DNA of 64,000 nt from Rosellinia necatrix (GCA_021209875.1 JAGYVD010000007.1:1736001-1800000), one strand, 5' to 3'; positions 11,771 to 25,722 are shown, numbered from the stretch's first letter. A program made the numbers and translations. Notes: a model not told the origin generated them from the letters alone.

Positions 11771-14700
11771 CGTGAGCGTATCTGGGCAGGTGTATGAGAT
11801 GAGATACGAACGAAGCCATGTGACGGAGGGGGTTACAAATGAGCGCTCGACTAAACAAGGACCTGTCGTGAGGGGATACCTCAGAGGCCGCCGCATGCAT
11901 GAGGTGCCCTTTTTGGTGATTGGCTATATGTGAGCTGCCTCCCTTTCCGCTCTCTATCTATATTATTCCACCCAACGTTGCAATGACGAACCGGATAGGG
12001 ATTCTGAGCAACATCATAGGTGAATCCTAGAAGTAAGCGAGTAGAGCAGTATCTTATTATTGGTTCGCTAATACAAACCCCGCCCACTCTCCCAGCGACT
12101 CTACCCGCATCAGAATACCGGTTGGTGGACTAAGCTTTTTAATACGTGGCCAAAATTCAATACCGTAGGCAATTCCAGAGCTTTTTAATCCCTTATATCT
12201 GACACCCGCGATGAGACAAACCATCTTTAATATAATGATAAGTAAATGTAGCGTGAGTAGTCTGCGAAGATATTGGGGTGAATGTGAGTACGTCTTCACT
12301 ATGTGTCAAAGACTGGTCACTAATGGTCAGCAATTGGGCTGTAGGTAGGTGATAAGAGAATAGGGCAAGAGAATAATATGATTGATTCTTGAGTCGCTCG
12401 TGAGTAGATGAAGTCTCTCATCTTTATATACACCAACATGTCACTAAATACACGCCACGGGGTAGCCGCTACCACGCCCCGTGACTTGTACGCCTGACAG
12501 CATAGCTTCAGATGCACGGCACCGAGTCGCGCCCCTGACCACCAGACCTACATTGTGAGTGTCTGGGGTGAGACTGCATACACTGATATATTTATTCTTA
12601 GTAAGATTCAACGTAATTATTGCGATGAGTCGTATTCCTTGTAAGTTCTGAGGCAGCTAGATAAACTACCAAATAGTTACGTGACTGCTATACTATACAA
12701 AATGATTCTATCTTAACCACCCTTGGATGTATGACACTGACTTTTGAGGCTCGAGCCTAACAAAACAAGAACGATGCTTCTAAATTGGAGATAATTATCC
12801 AGAATCACTACGGGTCACCTACTGGACAGCAACCAGGCCGCATCTAGCTATAGTCTAAGGTGAGACCTCATCATTGTCCATCCATGGGGTTCTTTGGGGA
12901 CCATAGACCCCTATAATTACTCACAGGTATGTCACTGACACCTTGAGTGAAGTGTTAATGCGCCTTCATGTGGCTTTTATGCCTGGCGTTAGTTTCATTT
13001 AGGATTTCCTTTCCAGTGTCTACGTCGGTGATACTAACAGGCTGTATATTATTGCTCTGTAGCCAGCGGGGTATTGACTAAGAACACCAAGCATGCGATG
13101 GAAGTCGGGATCCATACCGTTTCGTATGCGTATTAGTTAACCTGGAGGCTAAATACAACGGCAGCCGAAATATTGAACATCTTAGAACCTTATGAATCCA
13201 GTTGTGGTCAAATATATTGAGGTGATGAGATTAATTTTTCAACCCAATTCCTAAGGAAGAGCGGAGAGGCCAAATACCGAGTGATGAACGTCTATGTGGC
13301 AATCCTGACGAGCTGGGAGACAGTATGGTCGGGCTTTGCAACAAAGACAAAAGTCCTAAGCATCCCTAGTGCTACGCCTTGGATAAAAAACCGTTCCAAT
13401 CTAATGCACGAAAACAATAATTGCAAAAAATAGGTTGGTAGGATCTTGGCGGGTGTGGAACTTGAGCCTGCGTAGACGACCTTTCACGTGTTAAAATCTC
13501 ACTTTTAGCATACCAATCATCGCGGACGATTAAGCATTCAACTTGATAACATATTACTGCTGCTTGTCTTGCTATTTAACAATACAATAACTATAGTACT
13601 ATAGCTATAGTCCGTAAATTTCCCCTGGAAGCCGCGACCGTGTGGTATGCATCATCCAACAAGGGAATTACTCTGGATGCACTAGTTTGCGTTTCTCGCT
13701 ACATTTTTGCTAGATAATTATAGAGCAATAGTATCCCTCCTCCAAGCGTATTGGGGCTTATCCGGTACGGCAATGGCCACCTTAGCATGTAGTCATGTGA
13801 AATATAAGAATATGAATGTTAGGTCGTGTTTGTGGGTGCACTAAGACACCTACATCATCGCTGCTATTACTGATGCTACTTCTGCGGCCACCTAGGAGGT
13901 AGCTATGAAGTATCTTTGACGTTATAGGGGATGACATGTAGCGTGGCTTAAGATACCGAACAGGTTAATTACTGACGAGGTGAACGAGTGGCATGGAGCT
14001 AAGTTACGACCTTCGCAACTTTCTCTTTCTCACGATACAGTTAACAAAGGGTTGCGGCTTTCTGTTCATTAGGGGTCGGTTATTTTATTGGTACGAGTGC
14101 ATCCTTTATTTCCCGCTATAGTTTGGTGTAAGATTTGTGACGCTAGATGTAGGAAGATTATAGCTTTCGCAATACTCAATAGATACCGGAAGAAGTTTGT
14201 CTGGGTGCAGTCATCAACACGCTCGCCATAATGTCATCCGTATATGAGACTTCGGATTTCCCACAGGAGACTAGTCAGAGTGCTACTTCCTTGGATACGA
14301 ACACATCGGTAACTACAGGTAAACCAGTTCATACATGTTGAGTGTGATGTGACGATATTTCCAAAAACTATGTCAGCCTCTGGACCTTGGGCGGGGATGG
14401 ATATTTTTAACTTATCGTATCAGAAAGAAAGCTCTGGTTCCGTTCTTTCTAGTGCTCAGGATACAAGCAGCAGCTTTGCGTCCAAGGGATCCGATCGACT
14501 CGCCGCCTTAACGCAGAGATAAGCCCTAGAAGATCGAATCCTTTCAATGCAGTTAGGTGGTATCTAGCACTACACTAGTTGAGGGCATCCGCGGAACAAG
14601 CTGCATACAACGTGCAGCCTCAGCTCTGGCCCGAGACAAGAATAGAAATATAGCGCCTAGTTGGAATTCGCCATCGCTCCCCAGACGACCCACAAGCCGG

Positions 14701-14792
14701 GCGGGCTTAGCACCTAGGTAAGCCCGGGGAGGGGCCACGGCAACTTGCACGATGATGGTGCTTACGTGGGCTCGCTCTACCGCAACCTAGCA

Positions 14793-14868
14793 GGTAGTTT
14801 CCTGGTAGTTTTTCCTGGTAGAGTCCTGGTAGTTTTCCTGGTAGTTCCCTAGTAATTCTCTAGTAGTT
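14793..14868. repeat. degenerate CCTGGTAGTT tandem repeat
   Basis: Units of the form cctggtagtttt, 11-13 bp long, recur six or seven times with spacing changes and point differences (the later ones read cctagtaatt and tctagtagtt). No coding frame. Confidence 0.75.
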
Positions 14869-15489
14869 CCAAACCAAACACGATAGGAGCGGGCGACGAG
14901 CGGATTATAGAAGGATTGGGGGGGGGAGGAGGGGGCGAGTATAGGTTAGAGAAGGCATCTTAGTTTATAAGGCGCTCTTCGGCGATGCCCACCGTAAATT
15001 GTTTCTGCTCGGGCAGACACATCGGATAAAGTGGGTATGGCGGTACTCAAAAGAGCCCTACAGATGGGTTTCCCGGAGTCCCCCTGCGGGAAATGATATG
15101 ATGTGGCCTTCAGACGACAGTGTTTCATGCCACACAAGTAGGCGCCCCCCGGTGGTTCGTCGATTCTGGGCGCGCCGGCTACTTCCGCGACATCCAGAGG
15201 TCACACGGACGAGCGACATGCCAAGTTGGATGGATGTACGTGTCCCCATTACGCGGTCTGACATGGTGTCAAGTGACGAACCAGTGTGATGGAATTTCAG
15301 GTGATGGACGTGTGCTAATCTACTTTATGACATTTACGACATTGATGACAGTATGATCGGAGCACTTCGGAAGCGCGCCATGTATCTCTGGGCGCGGGAG
15401 CGGTCTATTTTCCGTCGAGTACGGCGGCGGCCGTATCAAATTTCCTAAACGTGATGTGGGAATGATCTCATTTCTCGCAACGTAAAATT

Positions 15490-15532
15490 TTTTAATTTTT
15501 TTTATGTGTGTGTGTGTGTGCGCGCGTATATG
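15490..15532. repeat. T-rich tract with TG dinucleotide microsatellite
   Basis: A T-rich stretch runs into a tg repeat of about nine units and then cgcgcg. Simple-sequence repeat with no gene overlap. Confidence 0.8.
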
Positions 15533-15621
15533 TGTATGTAATACTATGATACTGTAGGTAAAAAAAAAAAGGGGCGCGCTGCGACGGAAATATGAGTCAC
15601 CATCGAAGAAGGGAAATACAG

Positions 15622-15655
15622 GATAAAAAATAAAATAAAATAAAATAAAATAAAA
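15622..15655. repeat. AAAAT pentanucleotide repeat
   Basis: About six consecutive taaaa units, perfect over most of the tract. Confidence 0.85.
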
Positions 15656-15987
15656 CAGACATCGTTTACCTAGTGAAATTATATTGACCCGACCATGCTT
15701 TTCGGATCCCGACGGATGGTCGTCATTAGTTATCCCGGATGGCCGTCACCAGTTATCTCGGATGATGCCAGAGCTGGTCAGAGGGCGCATTGCCGTGAGG
15801 GGGTTGTGTCTGTTTCGGTCTTTTCCTTCGAGGCATTAATGAAGCAGGAATGGCGTATCAAGATTTCCGCATATCACAGGATCGGGTCGAGCGCTCATCA
15901 TCCTTTAGGTTTAAACAATAGCTCACTCGAGAAGTGTTGCGCATGTGGTGCCATACGCCCTTCAAACAGGTGCGCGTATCGCGCGCC

Positions 15988-16102
15988 CATCCCAGGCCAG
16001 TCCCCAGACCAGTCCCCCAGGCCAGTCCCCCAGGCCAGTCCCCGGCATAGTCCCTAGCATAGTCCCTACCATAATCCCCAGGATAGTCCCCCAGGATAGT
16101 TT
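15988..16102. repeat. 13-bp minisatellite, CCCCAGGCCAGT type
   Basis: Around nine imperfect units of 12-13 bp. The first are cccaggccagtcc-like, the later ones shift to cccaggatagtcc and ccctagcatagt. The gradual drift from one end to the other is typical of an ageing minisatellite. On the minus strand it reads as a GDYARDY-like repeat, but the frame has no other gene character. Confidence 0.8.
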
Positions 16103-18106
16103 CGGGCACCGAGGGCCGATTTAACGGCCTTCTGGTCTGGCCAAGTATCGGAGACCTGGTTAACTCCGAGGTTGCGATTCGCATTGGAGAGATGGGAAAC
16201 TGGCTGGCTACCTCCCTTATTCCACCTAGCGTCGAGTGTGTATTGTGTGTGCATCACGTCCGGAGAGGTCCAAGGCATGCTTAATGTGTACCATGCAGGA
16301 CAAACCACTGTCAAAGCGCGGGGGATGACATTGGATGCTCCCTTCTGACCACCATTTGCGTGTTGAAAGTCCGTTCCGGCGTATGCTTAATATGCAGCTT
16401 GGAGGACTAACGATTGCACAGAACGGCCGAGAGGCCTTCCCGCCCAACCAGCCCAAACGTCCGAACTCAACCCATCAAGTCAGTGCGTGACAGCGTGGCA
16501 GTGCGGTGACGTACCTCGTAACGCGATCGGTAACGGGATCGGTGACCTATGAGGTAACCTGTACGTGCGGTGACCGGCACAGTATGCGCATACTGTTGTC
16601 GAGGCGAAAGATCCCTGACGGGGAGATCTCGGGATGTAGGTTGGACGTTAAGGTTCGCTCTAGAAGGCTCTTAACATGTTCTCTAAAACGGCGAGATCTT
16701 ATCGTGTAGTTAGTGAACTTTGCACCACAAACTCGAAAATGTGGCCCTCAATATATCGGTGGTCGGCGCAAAAGTCACCACGAGGCCTCCTCCGCCTATG
16801 GAACCCGCGAAGGCATTCGAACGGCCTGAACTATAATGCGCTAGATCACGTGGAGCCTCAATACCTCATCGCGACTATCGGATTCTTTGACGTCCTTAGC
16901 ACGCGGGGTACGAAGGTTCTAAGAGGACGGGCGTCTTTTGGGGGCGTGACAAAGGAACGAGATCAACGCGAGTCGAAGGCGGATGCGCTGCCGCATCGGC
17001 CATGGGAGTTTCAAGTTTTGAAATATCATGAGTAGTAGAGAGATCTCGATCAAAACGGCGCGTCCTCCCCCAAACAGCGGGATTTCATGACTCTTATGGC
17101 GAGCTTCAAGGCACACCCGTGTGCTATGTGGGGAGAAGCTGGACATTAAGAGCGTCAAACAGCATTCTAGAACGATTCTGCCGCCACCGAGATGCGCCCC
17201 CAGCCTACCGATTGCCTAAGGAAAGAGGAGGTGTGTTTGGCCCCGTAGGAACTACTTGTTGGCAGTATTCTGACTTGCTAGGCCTCCAGCTACTAGATAA
17301 TCGCCGTCACACTAGTGCCACGCGATATCTATAGCTTGGCTGGGAATCCAGAGATACTCCAAGCTGAAAAAGGTGGGCAAATGGCCTAGTGTTGGAATAC
17401 ACGCGATATAGAATTCTGTCGCCCGTATCCAGCCAAACAAAGTCTACGCCTAAGAATGGGTAGCCATGGCCGTCCCGTCTAATCTGCCGCCCGATTTTGA
17501 GTCAACGGTGTACTAAGGGTTTGGGGCGTTAGATCTGAATCGTGCGCGCCCGTGGGGGTTGTGACCGTATTGTATCAAACAAAAGACAATCTTTGGGTTA
17601 ATTTTATTAACAGAAACTACAGCTCTGGAGACCTTTGTGCAAAGGCACTTATTCATGAAACACCCATGCCTTGACTACGGCGACCGGAACCAGCGAGGAC
17701 GTGGCCGTCAGTGTCTGAGCTCGGCAAACCGCCGTTAGCGACAATAATTAACGCCCAGGTCATAGTTGAACTGACTCAATCTACGAGGCACCTCGTATAT
17801 CCCAGTTATAGGAGGTCAGACTCGTCAGCGACAATAACATGCCCTAATATCAATCCGCGCCTTGCTCGGAACCATAACCTGGATTTTGGTATGACACCAA
17901 CGAAACTTGGGCCATCCTTACAATAAGGTAGCAATCATGGGACTTATCCAAACCCCGGTCACACGAAGGGATGGGCATCAACGTTCAGCGAGGCACCGTT
18001 GAGTCAAAGGAGCTCACCGGACGATGCTAATCCCAACGATACCAATACTAAATACATTCGCTTTCGGGTCTCATGCCTACTCGGGAGAAGACGAATTTCG
18101 CCGCAC

Positions 18107-18176
18107 ATCTCCATGCCTCCATGCCTCCATGCCTCCATGCCTCCATGCCTCCATGCCTCCATTCCTCCATTCCCTC
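18107..18176. repeat. 8-bp tandem repeat CCATGCCT
   Basis: At least six perfect copies of ccatgcct followed by two diverged copies (ccattcct). Confidence 0.88.
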
Positions 18177-20126
18177 ATGATGAATGAATTCTGGTAGAGC
18201 TGCGAGACTCCGAGCCAATAGGTCCTAAGATGATCACCCAAAAACTAATCGGAATAGTCTAGCCTTGGCATGATGTGTTGTCAGTGGCTTGGTTGCGAAC
18301 ATCCCAAGTATGTAAAAGGTTCTCTTTTATTAGTATGTATCGGCCAGAGATTAGAGGGTGGCGATGGCGCGTCCATGAGAGGAAGATTAACCTTGGGTAA
18401 AGGGATGTACTCTGGAAACAGGGTATTGTATTGCTGCCGTTCGAAGCTTAACTCCGTGATGAGTGAGTGGTTCAACGTCTCTAAATTAAGGTAACACAAA
18501 AGCTAGTTTCACGGCTTATTTAGGTGCCTAACTAATAATGCAGAGTGCGGCCCGGACGATTTGAGTCCTCTCTGGCAACGCACGAGCTGTACGCATACTT
18601 GTGCAGATGTCAAGCGGTGAACTTCCACTATCCATTTGATCGCCGGGGGTGCTGACGGGCCCTGGCTGACAGCTACTGAGGCTGGTCCCTGCCTTCATAA
18701 AACGGCATGAAAGTACCTCATACGAGATCTGCAGATTACCAAATTCTAGTGGATGGCGATTACCGAGGTGATTTGCAAGCCGAATTTGACGCGAGGTACC
18801 CCTCTCCCTAGGATTTTCCTTGCATCTAATACTACTCTGTGCGTGGCTAAGCAATCTCAATTGCCTAGGGTTTCGACCCCGGTCCGTAGCCTGTACATCA
18901 TAGCATTAGGTAAAGAGTGACTGAGGGGTAGGTCAGAGCCACAAGGCCTGGAGGATATCTAATCGAAGCCACCAGTAGAAAACAAGCCATGCATGCCCGG
19001 GGAAATTAGGAAAAGAAAAGCCGGAAAACAGAAACTCGGAACAGGCTGAAGTGGGTGGCACGGACCCGGAACGATGACGGCCGTCATAAAATCTAATGTA
19101 AGAAGAGAGTCGATTCTGGGAGGGAAAGGGGGAGGGAGGAGGAAGTTGGGTTCACATCGTGGCAGTTGCATATATGGGTAGTTTTTAGAAGCTTTTTTTT
19201 TTAATTTTTTACATGATCTCGTCAGGATCGGCGAATGGACGACGATAAACTAAAGGGCTTGGCTATATACCAAGGACGGCGACACCAGATCGAAGCCGGA
19301 TTAATACAAGATAACCATATATCGGCACGAGGTAATATTCGAGAATTATTTAGGTAGTGAGTATAATTAGGCATTAATCTAGGTGGGTGCTTCGAATGAT
19401 CTACGGTGTACACTACTTGGCGGTACATCATGTACCGCAGAAACGTCCGTGCTAGGCTAGGAAGAAACTAGCCTGAGAGAAGGCTTTTGGTAGGTACGAG
19501 GACTTATCATCTGTCATTGGACGGGGCAGGGGGGAGGATTAAATATTGTAAAATGATCCTGGCTGTTCATCCTCGGCACTAGCAAGGGTCAGATGTTGGC
19601 TTGGGATCGACTACTGCGTATGGTGCATGAATCCCTGAACAATTCAAGCGAACATAAGCGGACAGACACATATGACATATGGGGGGGAGGGCCTATCATC
19701 TGCATAGTATGTACAGGAGTTCGTGACACTCCACCCTCCCCCTTCTATCCTGCACTAATGCGCAATAGGCGGCCAACGAGTTCAAGACTAGATGGTAAAC
19801 TTGCTTTGCTCCTTATGTGCTGCTTCCCCGTCTCTCGAGTTAGGCGCCCGTGAATGGTCGAGAGCTACTAAGGGCAAGCCTACGGCCGCTTCACTTCTGA
19901 CGTAAAGAGGCCCTAATCGGGATGATTTGCGCACGGCCAGTGTGATATCTGACCGCATCATGTCGAGTTCTTATAGAAAACGCAGCAGCTTGGCGAACGC
20001 GGCCATTTGTTGCGGGCCACCCCGCGTTACAACGTACGGGTCCTATTGAGCTATTCATTCCAACGAAGGCTCGTACCCTTTGCGAGGCCGTCAGACCATG
20101 TATGTCGTTCAGGAACGAGGAGCGTG

Positions 20127-20193
20127 TTCACTAATACTAACACTAACAGCTCACGCTCACATTCACACTCATACTCACACTCACACTCGCAGC
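20127..20193. repeat. hexanucleotide-like repeat, CTCACA/CTAACA
   Basis: Degenerate 6-bp units run from actaatactaacactaac into tcacactcatactcacactc. No gene is evident. Confidence 0.75.
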
Positions 20194-20325
20194 TTTCGAT
20201 TTACAAACGCAAGACACAAACGAAGGGCCTAGATACAGAAAACCCCTCCCGTTCTTGCACGCAGGGCTTAGATAGTGGTCTAAAAACCTTGATGCTATAG
20301 ACACTAATACATAGTGGCTGGTGGT

Positions 20326-20376
20326 GCGTGTATGTATGGTATGTATGTATGCATGAATGTATGTATGTATGTATGT
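20326..20376. repeat. GTAT tetranucleotide repeat
   Basis: About ten gtat units, interrupted once by gcatgaat. Confidence 0.8.
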
Positions 20377-20598
20377 GGTGTACTTCCCTCGACCGTCTTT
20401 CGCACCAAGTCCCACTACGCCGGCAGCACGACTAGTTATGTAGTTACTTAGCAGAACTGTAGGCGCATGTCCTACAACGTCAAGTCGTCTGACCATACAT
20501 GAGAGGTATGATCGATGGTTATCTTGTTCAAATTCCGACTTCGGTCTGTGCACAAATGGACCGAGCCGGTGATGTAAACAAAATGCTGCGTCCCTGTA

Positions 20599-20671
20599 GT
20601 CTGTAGTGTAGTGTAGTGTAATGTAATGTAATGTAATGTAGTGTAGTGTAATGTAGTGTAGTGTAGTGTAG
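20599..20671. repeat. pentanucleotide repeat TAGTG/TAATG
   Basis: About fourteen 5-bp units in blocks: tagtg, then taatg, then back to tagtg. Block changes rather than scattered differences suggest unit-level homogenisation. Confidence 0.85.
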
Positions 20672-22135
20672 AGCTCGCCGAGCCCCTTCTGTCGCCCGGT
20701 GCCCGGTATTATCTCGTCTGGTATTCCGAGTGGACGAAGGACGTGAAGTACGCTCGTTGAGCCCCCTGCGTTATACTTCATCGAGGTAGTATCGTATGCA
20801 TGTAGGTGTATTCCCCGAGCAGCTTCCCCGAGCAGCCGACACGTTCTGTGGGGGCGACATGCCTATCACATCGACCCTATTGGAATAGAGGCGGGCCAGG
20901 GTGATGAGCTTGGCACCGCCGACCTCGTTCGTTTTTCTTGTATAGGAGCGATCATCGCGATTGCAGCAGCCTTCCCGTATTCGACTAGCCCAAGACGCTT
21001 AGGCGTTTCTGGCCCAACCCTCCCTACCTAGCCTTGCAAATGATTGTTCAATTACGGCAATGTTACAGGACTCCCTCCCCAGAGTCGGCCCAGAGTCGGT
21101 GCGCACCTGGCATTGTAGCGGCGAGATACGCTATGGTCGAAAGGCCAGCGCCTGCGTTTGCCACACGTCCACTACCCTACAGGGACTAGAGAGCGCCATG
21201 TTCCATACGCACACTAAGATGGCGATGGTCTCCTGCTAGTTATCTCTACCGGAACACCAAGCGAAATGATGTTAGTAACTAGCGTACGCCCTCTAGCGTA
21301 CGCCCTGGTGAGGATCTCGCCGGCCAGGTACAAACGGCTGTTTCGAGCTGGTTTTGGTGCCCGCAGGAAGCTGAGGCTTTATAGCATCTCGACGGGCTGG
21401 CTGGCGATGTAATTAACCCATGGCTCAATAGGGCTAGCCGAGGCGAGCTAAGGTTGCCAGGACCCCGTTGATCCCTCAACTGTGGTTGTAGGGTATCGGT
21501 ATTGACCTAGGCGTTACGCGGAGGGCCTAAAAACAACCCCGTTGGTTGTTCCATACGCCTGCCTGTACGCTGCCTGTACACACCTTGCGTGCGTCGTCTG
21601 TCGTCGTATAGGGGTTCGGATGTTGCATTCCAACAAAAGTCCTGCCCAGACGCCACAGGTCCCGCGTGGGCTTTTGGATGTAGAAGCAAGCAGGTAAGAT
21701 GTACATGGGGAGACGCAACCGACGTGTTATCGTCGAGCTGCGATACGATGTCGCACTGGACATGTAGCACTGAAGGTATGTTGGATCACGTGAGTGGTGT
21801 GTCTTGTTGTTGTCATTGTTGTTCCTACGGCAGTCTGGGTTTGACCCTTGAGCTCTGGACGATCGATATCTTGTCATTTCTCACACAGCCGCCGAACGAT
21901 GCGTCACGCCCGCGCCACGATGCAAAATACAGCTCCTTATATGAGTACCATAGAAATAGGCCGGGTGAACGCCGATTCCGTCCGTGATATAATGCCTGTG
22001 GGGGCTAGCCTCTACAAACCCCCTATCTGCGCCTGACCTAGGTATACAATCACACTTCCCCAGAACGCCCAGCGAATAGACCTAAAAGTCTCGCTTTCTA
22101 TATGACCTAACAGTCTCGCTTTCTATACCTACTGG

Positions 22136-23892
22136 CTAGCTGTGCCCCAGGCAAGCTTCCAGCTCTGGATAACGCCGCGTGAAGTTTTCATGCATGCCCC
22201 AGTTTCGTAAATCCCATACATGATCCGAAAACTCGTTAGTGGCGTAAACCGAGCCCGTAGAAAAATCAACCGTAAACGCCCCCGTGATAGCATGCCGCCA
22301 GTTTTTGAGCCGCACATTTGTACAGTAGACATGACGAAACTCCGGTGTGTTGTATAAATCCTGCCTCTCGACAATCCCGCTGCGGAGGCGAGGCCATAAA
22401 ATAAAATCCATCCACTGGGGATGGAGGAGTGTTTGCTGGTTGGGCTGAGGCGGAAAGATGTCCCTCAGCCCAATGTAATTTTCCCTTGTAGGCTGTACTA
22501 GCCAAGCAACCATGGCCCTGAACAGTAGAAACCCGCCAACGCGTTCTAGCGGGAGTTCAATGTTGTTGGTGTCAAATATGGATGCCACCATTTCGACGAG
22601 TGGATAATTGGGAGGCGCCTGCGTTTGCAGGTTCTGGAGGCCGAGGGAGGCAAGTAGATGTCCATGCGCATGCAAAAGAGGCCGTAGATTTGGGTAGTTC
22701 GGTCCCAAAATCACCTCGCGGTGTGGCTGTCCCCTGGCGAGATCCGTCAACCGTCGGCAATCGGCGATATAGCCAGAGACAAGCGCATCCTCTTGGCAGG
22801 AAATGTTCGAAGTTGCCACCGGTATCTCCCAGTGCGACGGGACTGGGTGCCGGGCCAGATTGCCACCGGGAACGCCTAATAGTACACTGGGTACACGCTC
22901 CACGGTGGATGTTGGTAGGTTGGGGAGATGGGCACGATGCTGATCTGCGGTGCGCATCCATACTCTAGAAGTTACTGATTAGACTTCAGCCCTGTAGGTA
23001 CGACCAAAAGAATTGCGAGGGATATTTACCTGACTTGACATCGTCGAACCCAATATCACTATTAGTCATACACGACGCGGCCGGCGAGTTCATCGTCGGC
23101 GGTATGCTAGATCTCTCGAGGATGGCAGACGAGGTATTGGCGGGAAAATAATTGCTGCTATACTCGTCTGGTGCCGCTGGGGAGGACGGGCTGGAGACTG
23201 TTGACGGCAAAGAACACGGCACGGAAGCGGGCCAGACGCTCGTGGTGTCGTGAACGTTGCTATACGGGGGCAGATCCGAAACCATAGGATATTCGGGCGT
23301 GGTTGAGTGATCATACGGCGACGGCTGAGAGCCGGAACCATGGTACGCTGCTCGATAATTAACTTTCGTGGACATTAAGAGGTGGTATAGACCTGATTCC
23401 ATGGGGGCGGGCCTACAGTTTGGGTAAGGTAAACCATGCCTGGCAGATCGAATACCCAGACTTTCGCGCAACCGCCTCACTTCCTCTTCAAGCGCCCTGT
23501 TTTTTCCCAGTAAATCCCGGACGGTCTGGTCTTGGCTCTGTTGGCTCCGAAGCTCGTCGATTTCTCTCTCTAGGTTTTCTATATGTTCCTTGGTGCGCGC
23601 TCGGATGGCTCTCTGAGCCTCTCGGTCATTGGCACGCTTCCGAGCCAGTTGCGAGGGCGTCAGAGTAGATACGCTCCTGGTACCTGGACACTGATGTCAA
23701 CAACGAACCGCCACTGGTGTCGAGCTCTTTGTTTTATAACACGGGATGAGAGGGCCTACCCTTGCGCTTGCCAACCTTGGCTTTATCTGTGGCGGGCTTA
23801 GCCATGTTGACCGAAGATTCCGAATAATTTGATCCAGCCGGCGACGAGTTTCGGGACGATGATGACGGCTGTGTCTGGGTGAGATGGTCCAT
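22136..23892 (-). CDS. bZIP transcription factor with DUF3425 domain
   Basis: A nuclear regulator of 541 aa in three exons (23892-23760, 23683-23030, 22974-22136). Exon 1 gives a Ser-rich N-terminus ending in a KVGKRKG basic patch. Exon 2 opens with the bZIP: TPSQLARKRANDREAQRAIR, then a leucine-zipper coiled coil to about residue 115, then a Pro/Ser-rich linker. Exon 3 is the DUF3425 region, with ELPLERVGGFLLFRAMVAWL and HPQWMDFILWPRLR as conserved-looking segments. Intron 2 (55 bp) needs the AATCAG acceptor to keep frame; nearer AGs give stops or the wrong phase. The bZIP-DUF3425 combination is common in filamentous fungi, mostly uncharacterised, sometimes linked to secondary metabolism or stress. 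The target genes are not inferable. An in-frame ATG at 23979 is an alternative start. Confidence 0.9.
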
Positions 23893-25722
23893 ATCTGCGA
23901 AGTGGGAGCACGGACGGTGCCTGATGGGCGGGTTTGGAGCTTGCTGTGGATGCTTCGTCGTACACCGAGAGTATATCAAGAGGAAGAGGCTCGACGTGTA
24001 GGTTGAAGTTGATCGACGATGAACAACCTAAGACGCTGGGGTCTTATTGGCGTCATGGGCGAGATACATATATAATGGCCATCAGATGGGGAGCGGAGCG
24101 AGCGACCCACACGCAACACAACCCTCCTCCTCTGTTGGCAGCTGTGCTGAAAGAGCAGACTAAAGCCCCCTGTCGAATTAATATCGACGATGGTGAAAGA
24201 ATGGGAGCCAGTCCGACCCCGGTTGTTTTTGATTCTCTAGGCCCTACGGTACTGCATGCCTACATTACATCCAGGTAGCACGCTACTAACTATCTAATAC
24301 GCTGGCCTGTGACCTGTGACCAGTGACTTTCCTCAGCTTGGCTAGTTGAACTTGGATCGTCCCTCAGGCCGGTCAAACGTCAATTACAGTTCAGCCGTGG
24401 CTCAATGCGGTAATCCTTTCTTCATGCGGGAGTCCCGCGAGACCGCTGAGGAAACCCGCGCTCTGGTCTGTTGAACGGGGTGCGAGACTTCTGCTGCAAG
24501 ACATCTGCAAGACACCCGGCAGTTCCAGGTTGACTTACAAGTGCCAGAGCCATCCTCGGATGCCTCAATCCTCTCGAGCAAACAGACGGCGAGGTGGCAA
24601 GGATGGGGATAGTAAATAAACTTTGCGCTATGAAGACGCTATGGGTGGAGGTACGTAAGTAGGTACAGTAGTTGGCACATGGTAACCCATAAATGTGCTG
24701 ATGGTGTTGTGAGCCAACGACGTGTGAGCGAACGATGAGCCCTCCTCGCTCGATACACCCGAAAACGTCACTGCTCTGGTATAACGGTTGTGTGTAACAA
24801 GGTTTGTTACGCTGCGTAGGATCACACAGTAAGACAACGAGACAACGCCCCGGCTGCTTGCCCCTAGAACGCTCTACGGTCCGTTTAGGCATGAGCCTAT
24901 GCAGTCCGAATTCTAGGTCTCTGGCGCCAAGACTTCAATGTGGATACGTATAACAGGCACAAACGCTGAAACAGACAGTTGACGTATATTGAAGGCATCT
25001 TCCGAAGAGTGAGCTAGGTATACTGTACTGTGCTATAGCCCCATGGGTTGTGAGCAGGCCTGGTCCTGGTTATGCAGCTTATGGCGGAGAGCCCTAAGAG
25101 CGTACCGTTGCCGCTATGCACATAAACGATGATGAACACATAGCCTTCTCCAAGACGTTGATTTAAGTTGTCCTGGAAATTGGCGATGACGGTATCGTTG
25201 TAGCGAGACGAATGTATTGGCGGACAAATATATCCCACGTCCCGCCGCCACATTACTTGTATACGAGATCGAGGGTTTTTTTTTTTTTTCGTTTCTTTTT
25301 TTTTTTCCCCTTCTCTCTTTCGTGGTTTGGGCAACATATGACGAAGCCTTTCACACCGCGAGTGGACCCTCAAGACCAGCAACTGTGTCGTACGAAACGG
25401 TTACGCCGACCAATCGTCACGAACGACATTCTAGAAGCGTTCATTCCACTTAAATGATGACGATACGGTAGAATCTGGAACGATACGTGTTCTATGAGAG
25501 AAAAAAAAAAATAGTGCAACAGCCAGCAAACTCTATTGTGGTCGCCAGTGACCGATTAGGGCTAAACAACGTCCATCGCGTCCAAGACTCGAGACACTGG
25601 GAATCGCGGAGGGGCTTCAACCCGTCGTTGATTGGACGACTGGGAGGCGCGATGGCTCACAAGAATAGATCTAGAGCCTGGACAGTGTCCGGGAACCTGG
25701 ACCTTGGGTCCACGACACAAGG

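Larger units (their letters stand above)
11771..22135. other. 10.4-kb region without a recognisable gene
   Basis: I examined the open frames on both strands and found no protein family, no conserved motif chain and no credible exon series. Stretches at 12.6-14.5 kb are visibly AT-rich and rich in TA steps. The region is dotted with tandem repeats at 14.8, 15.5, 15.6, 16.0, 18.1, 20.15, 20.34 and 20.6 kb, each listed separately. A degraded repeat landscape, possibly RIP-affected transposon remains, is the best guess; I could not align it to any element. Confidence 0.5.

Noticed and set aside
20143..20781. 212-codon minus-strand frame
   Set aside because: Largely made of the 4-, 5- and 6-bp simple repeats; repeat translation, not a gene.
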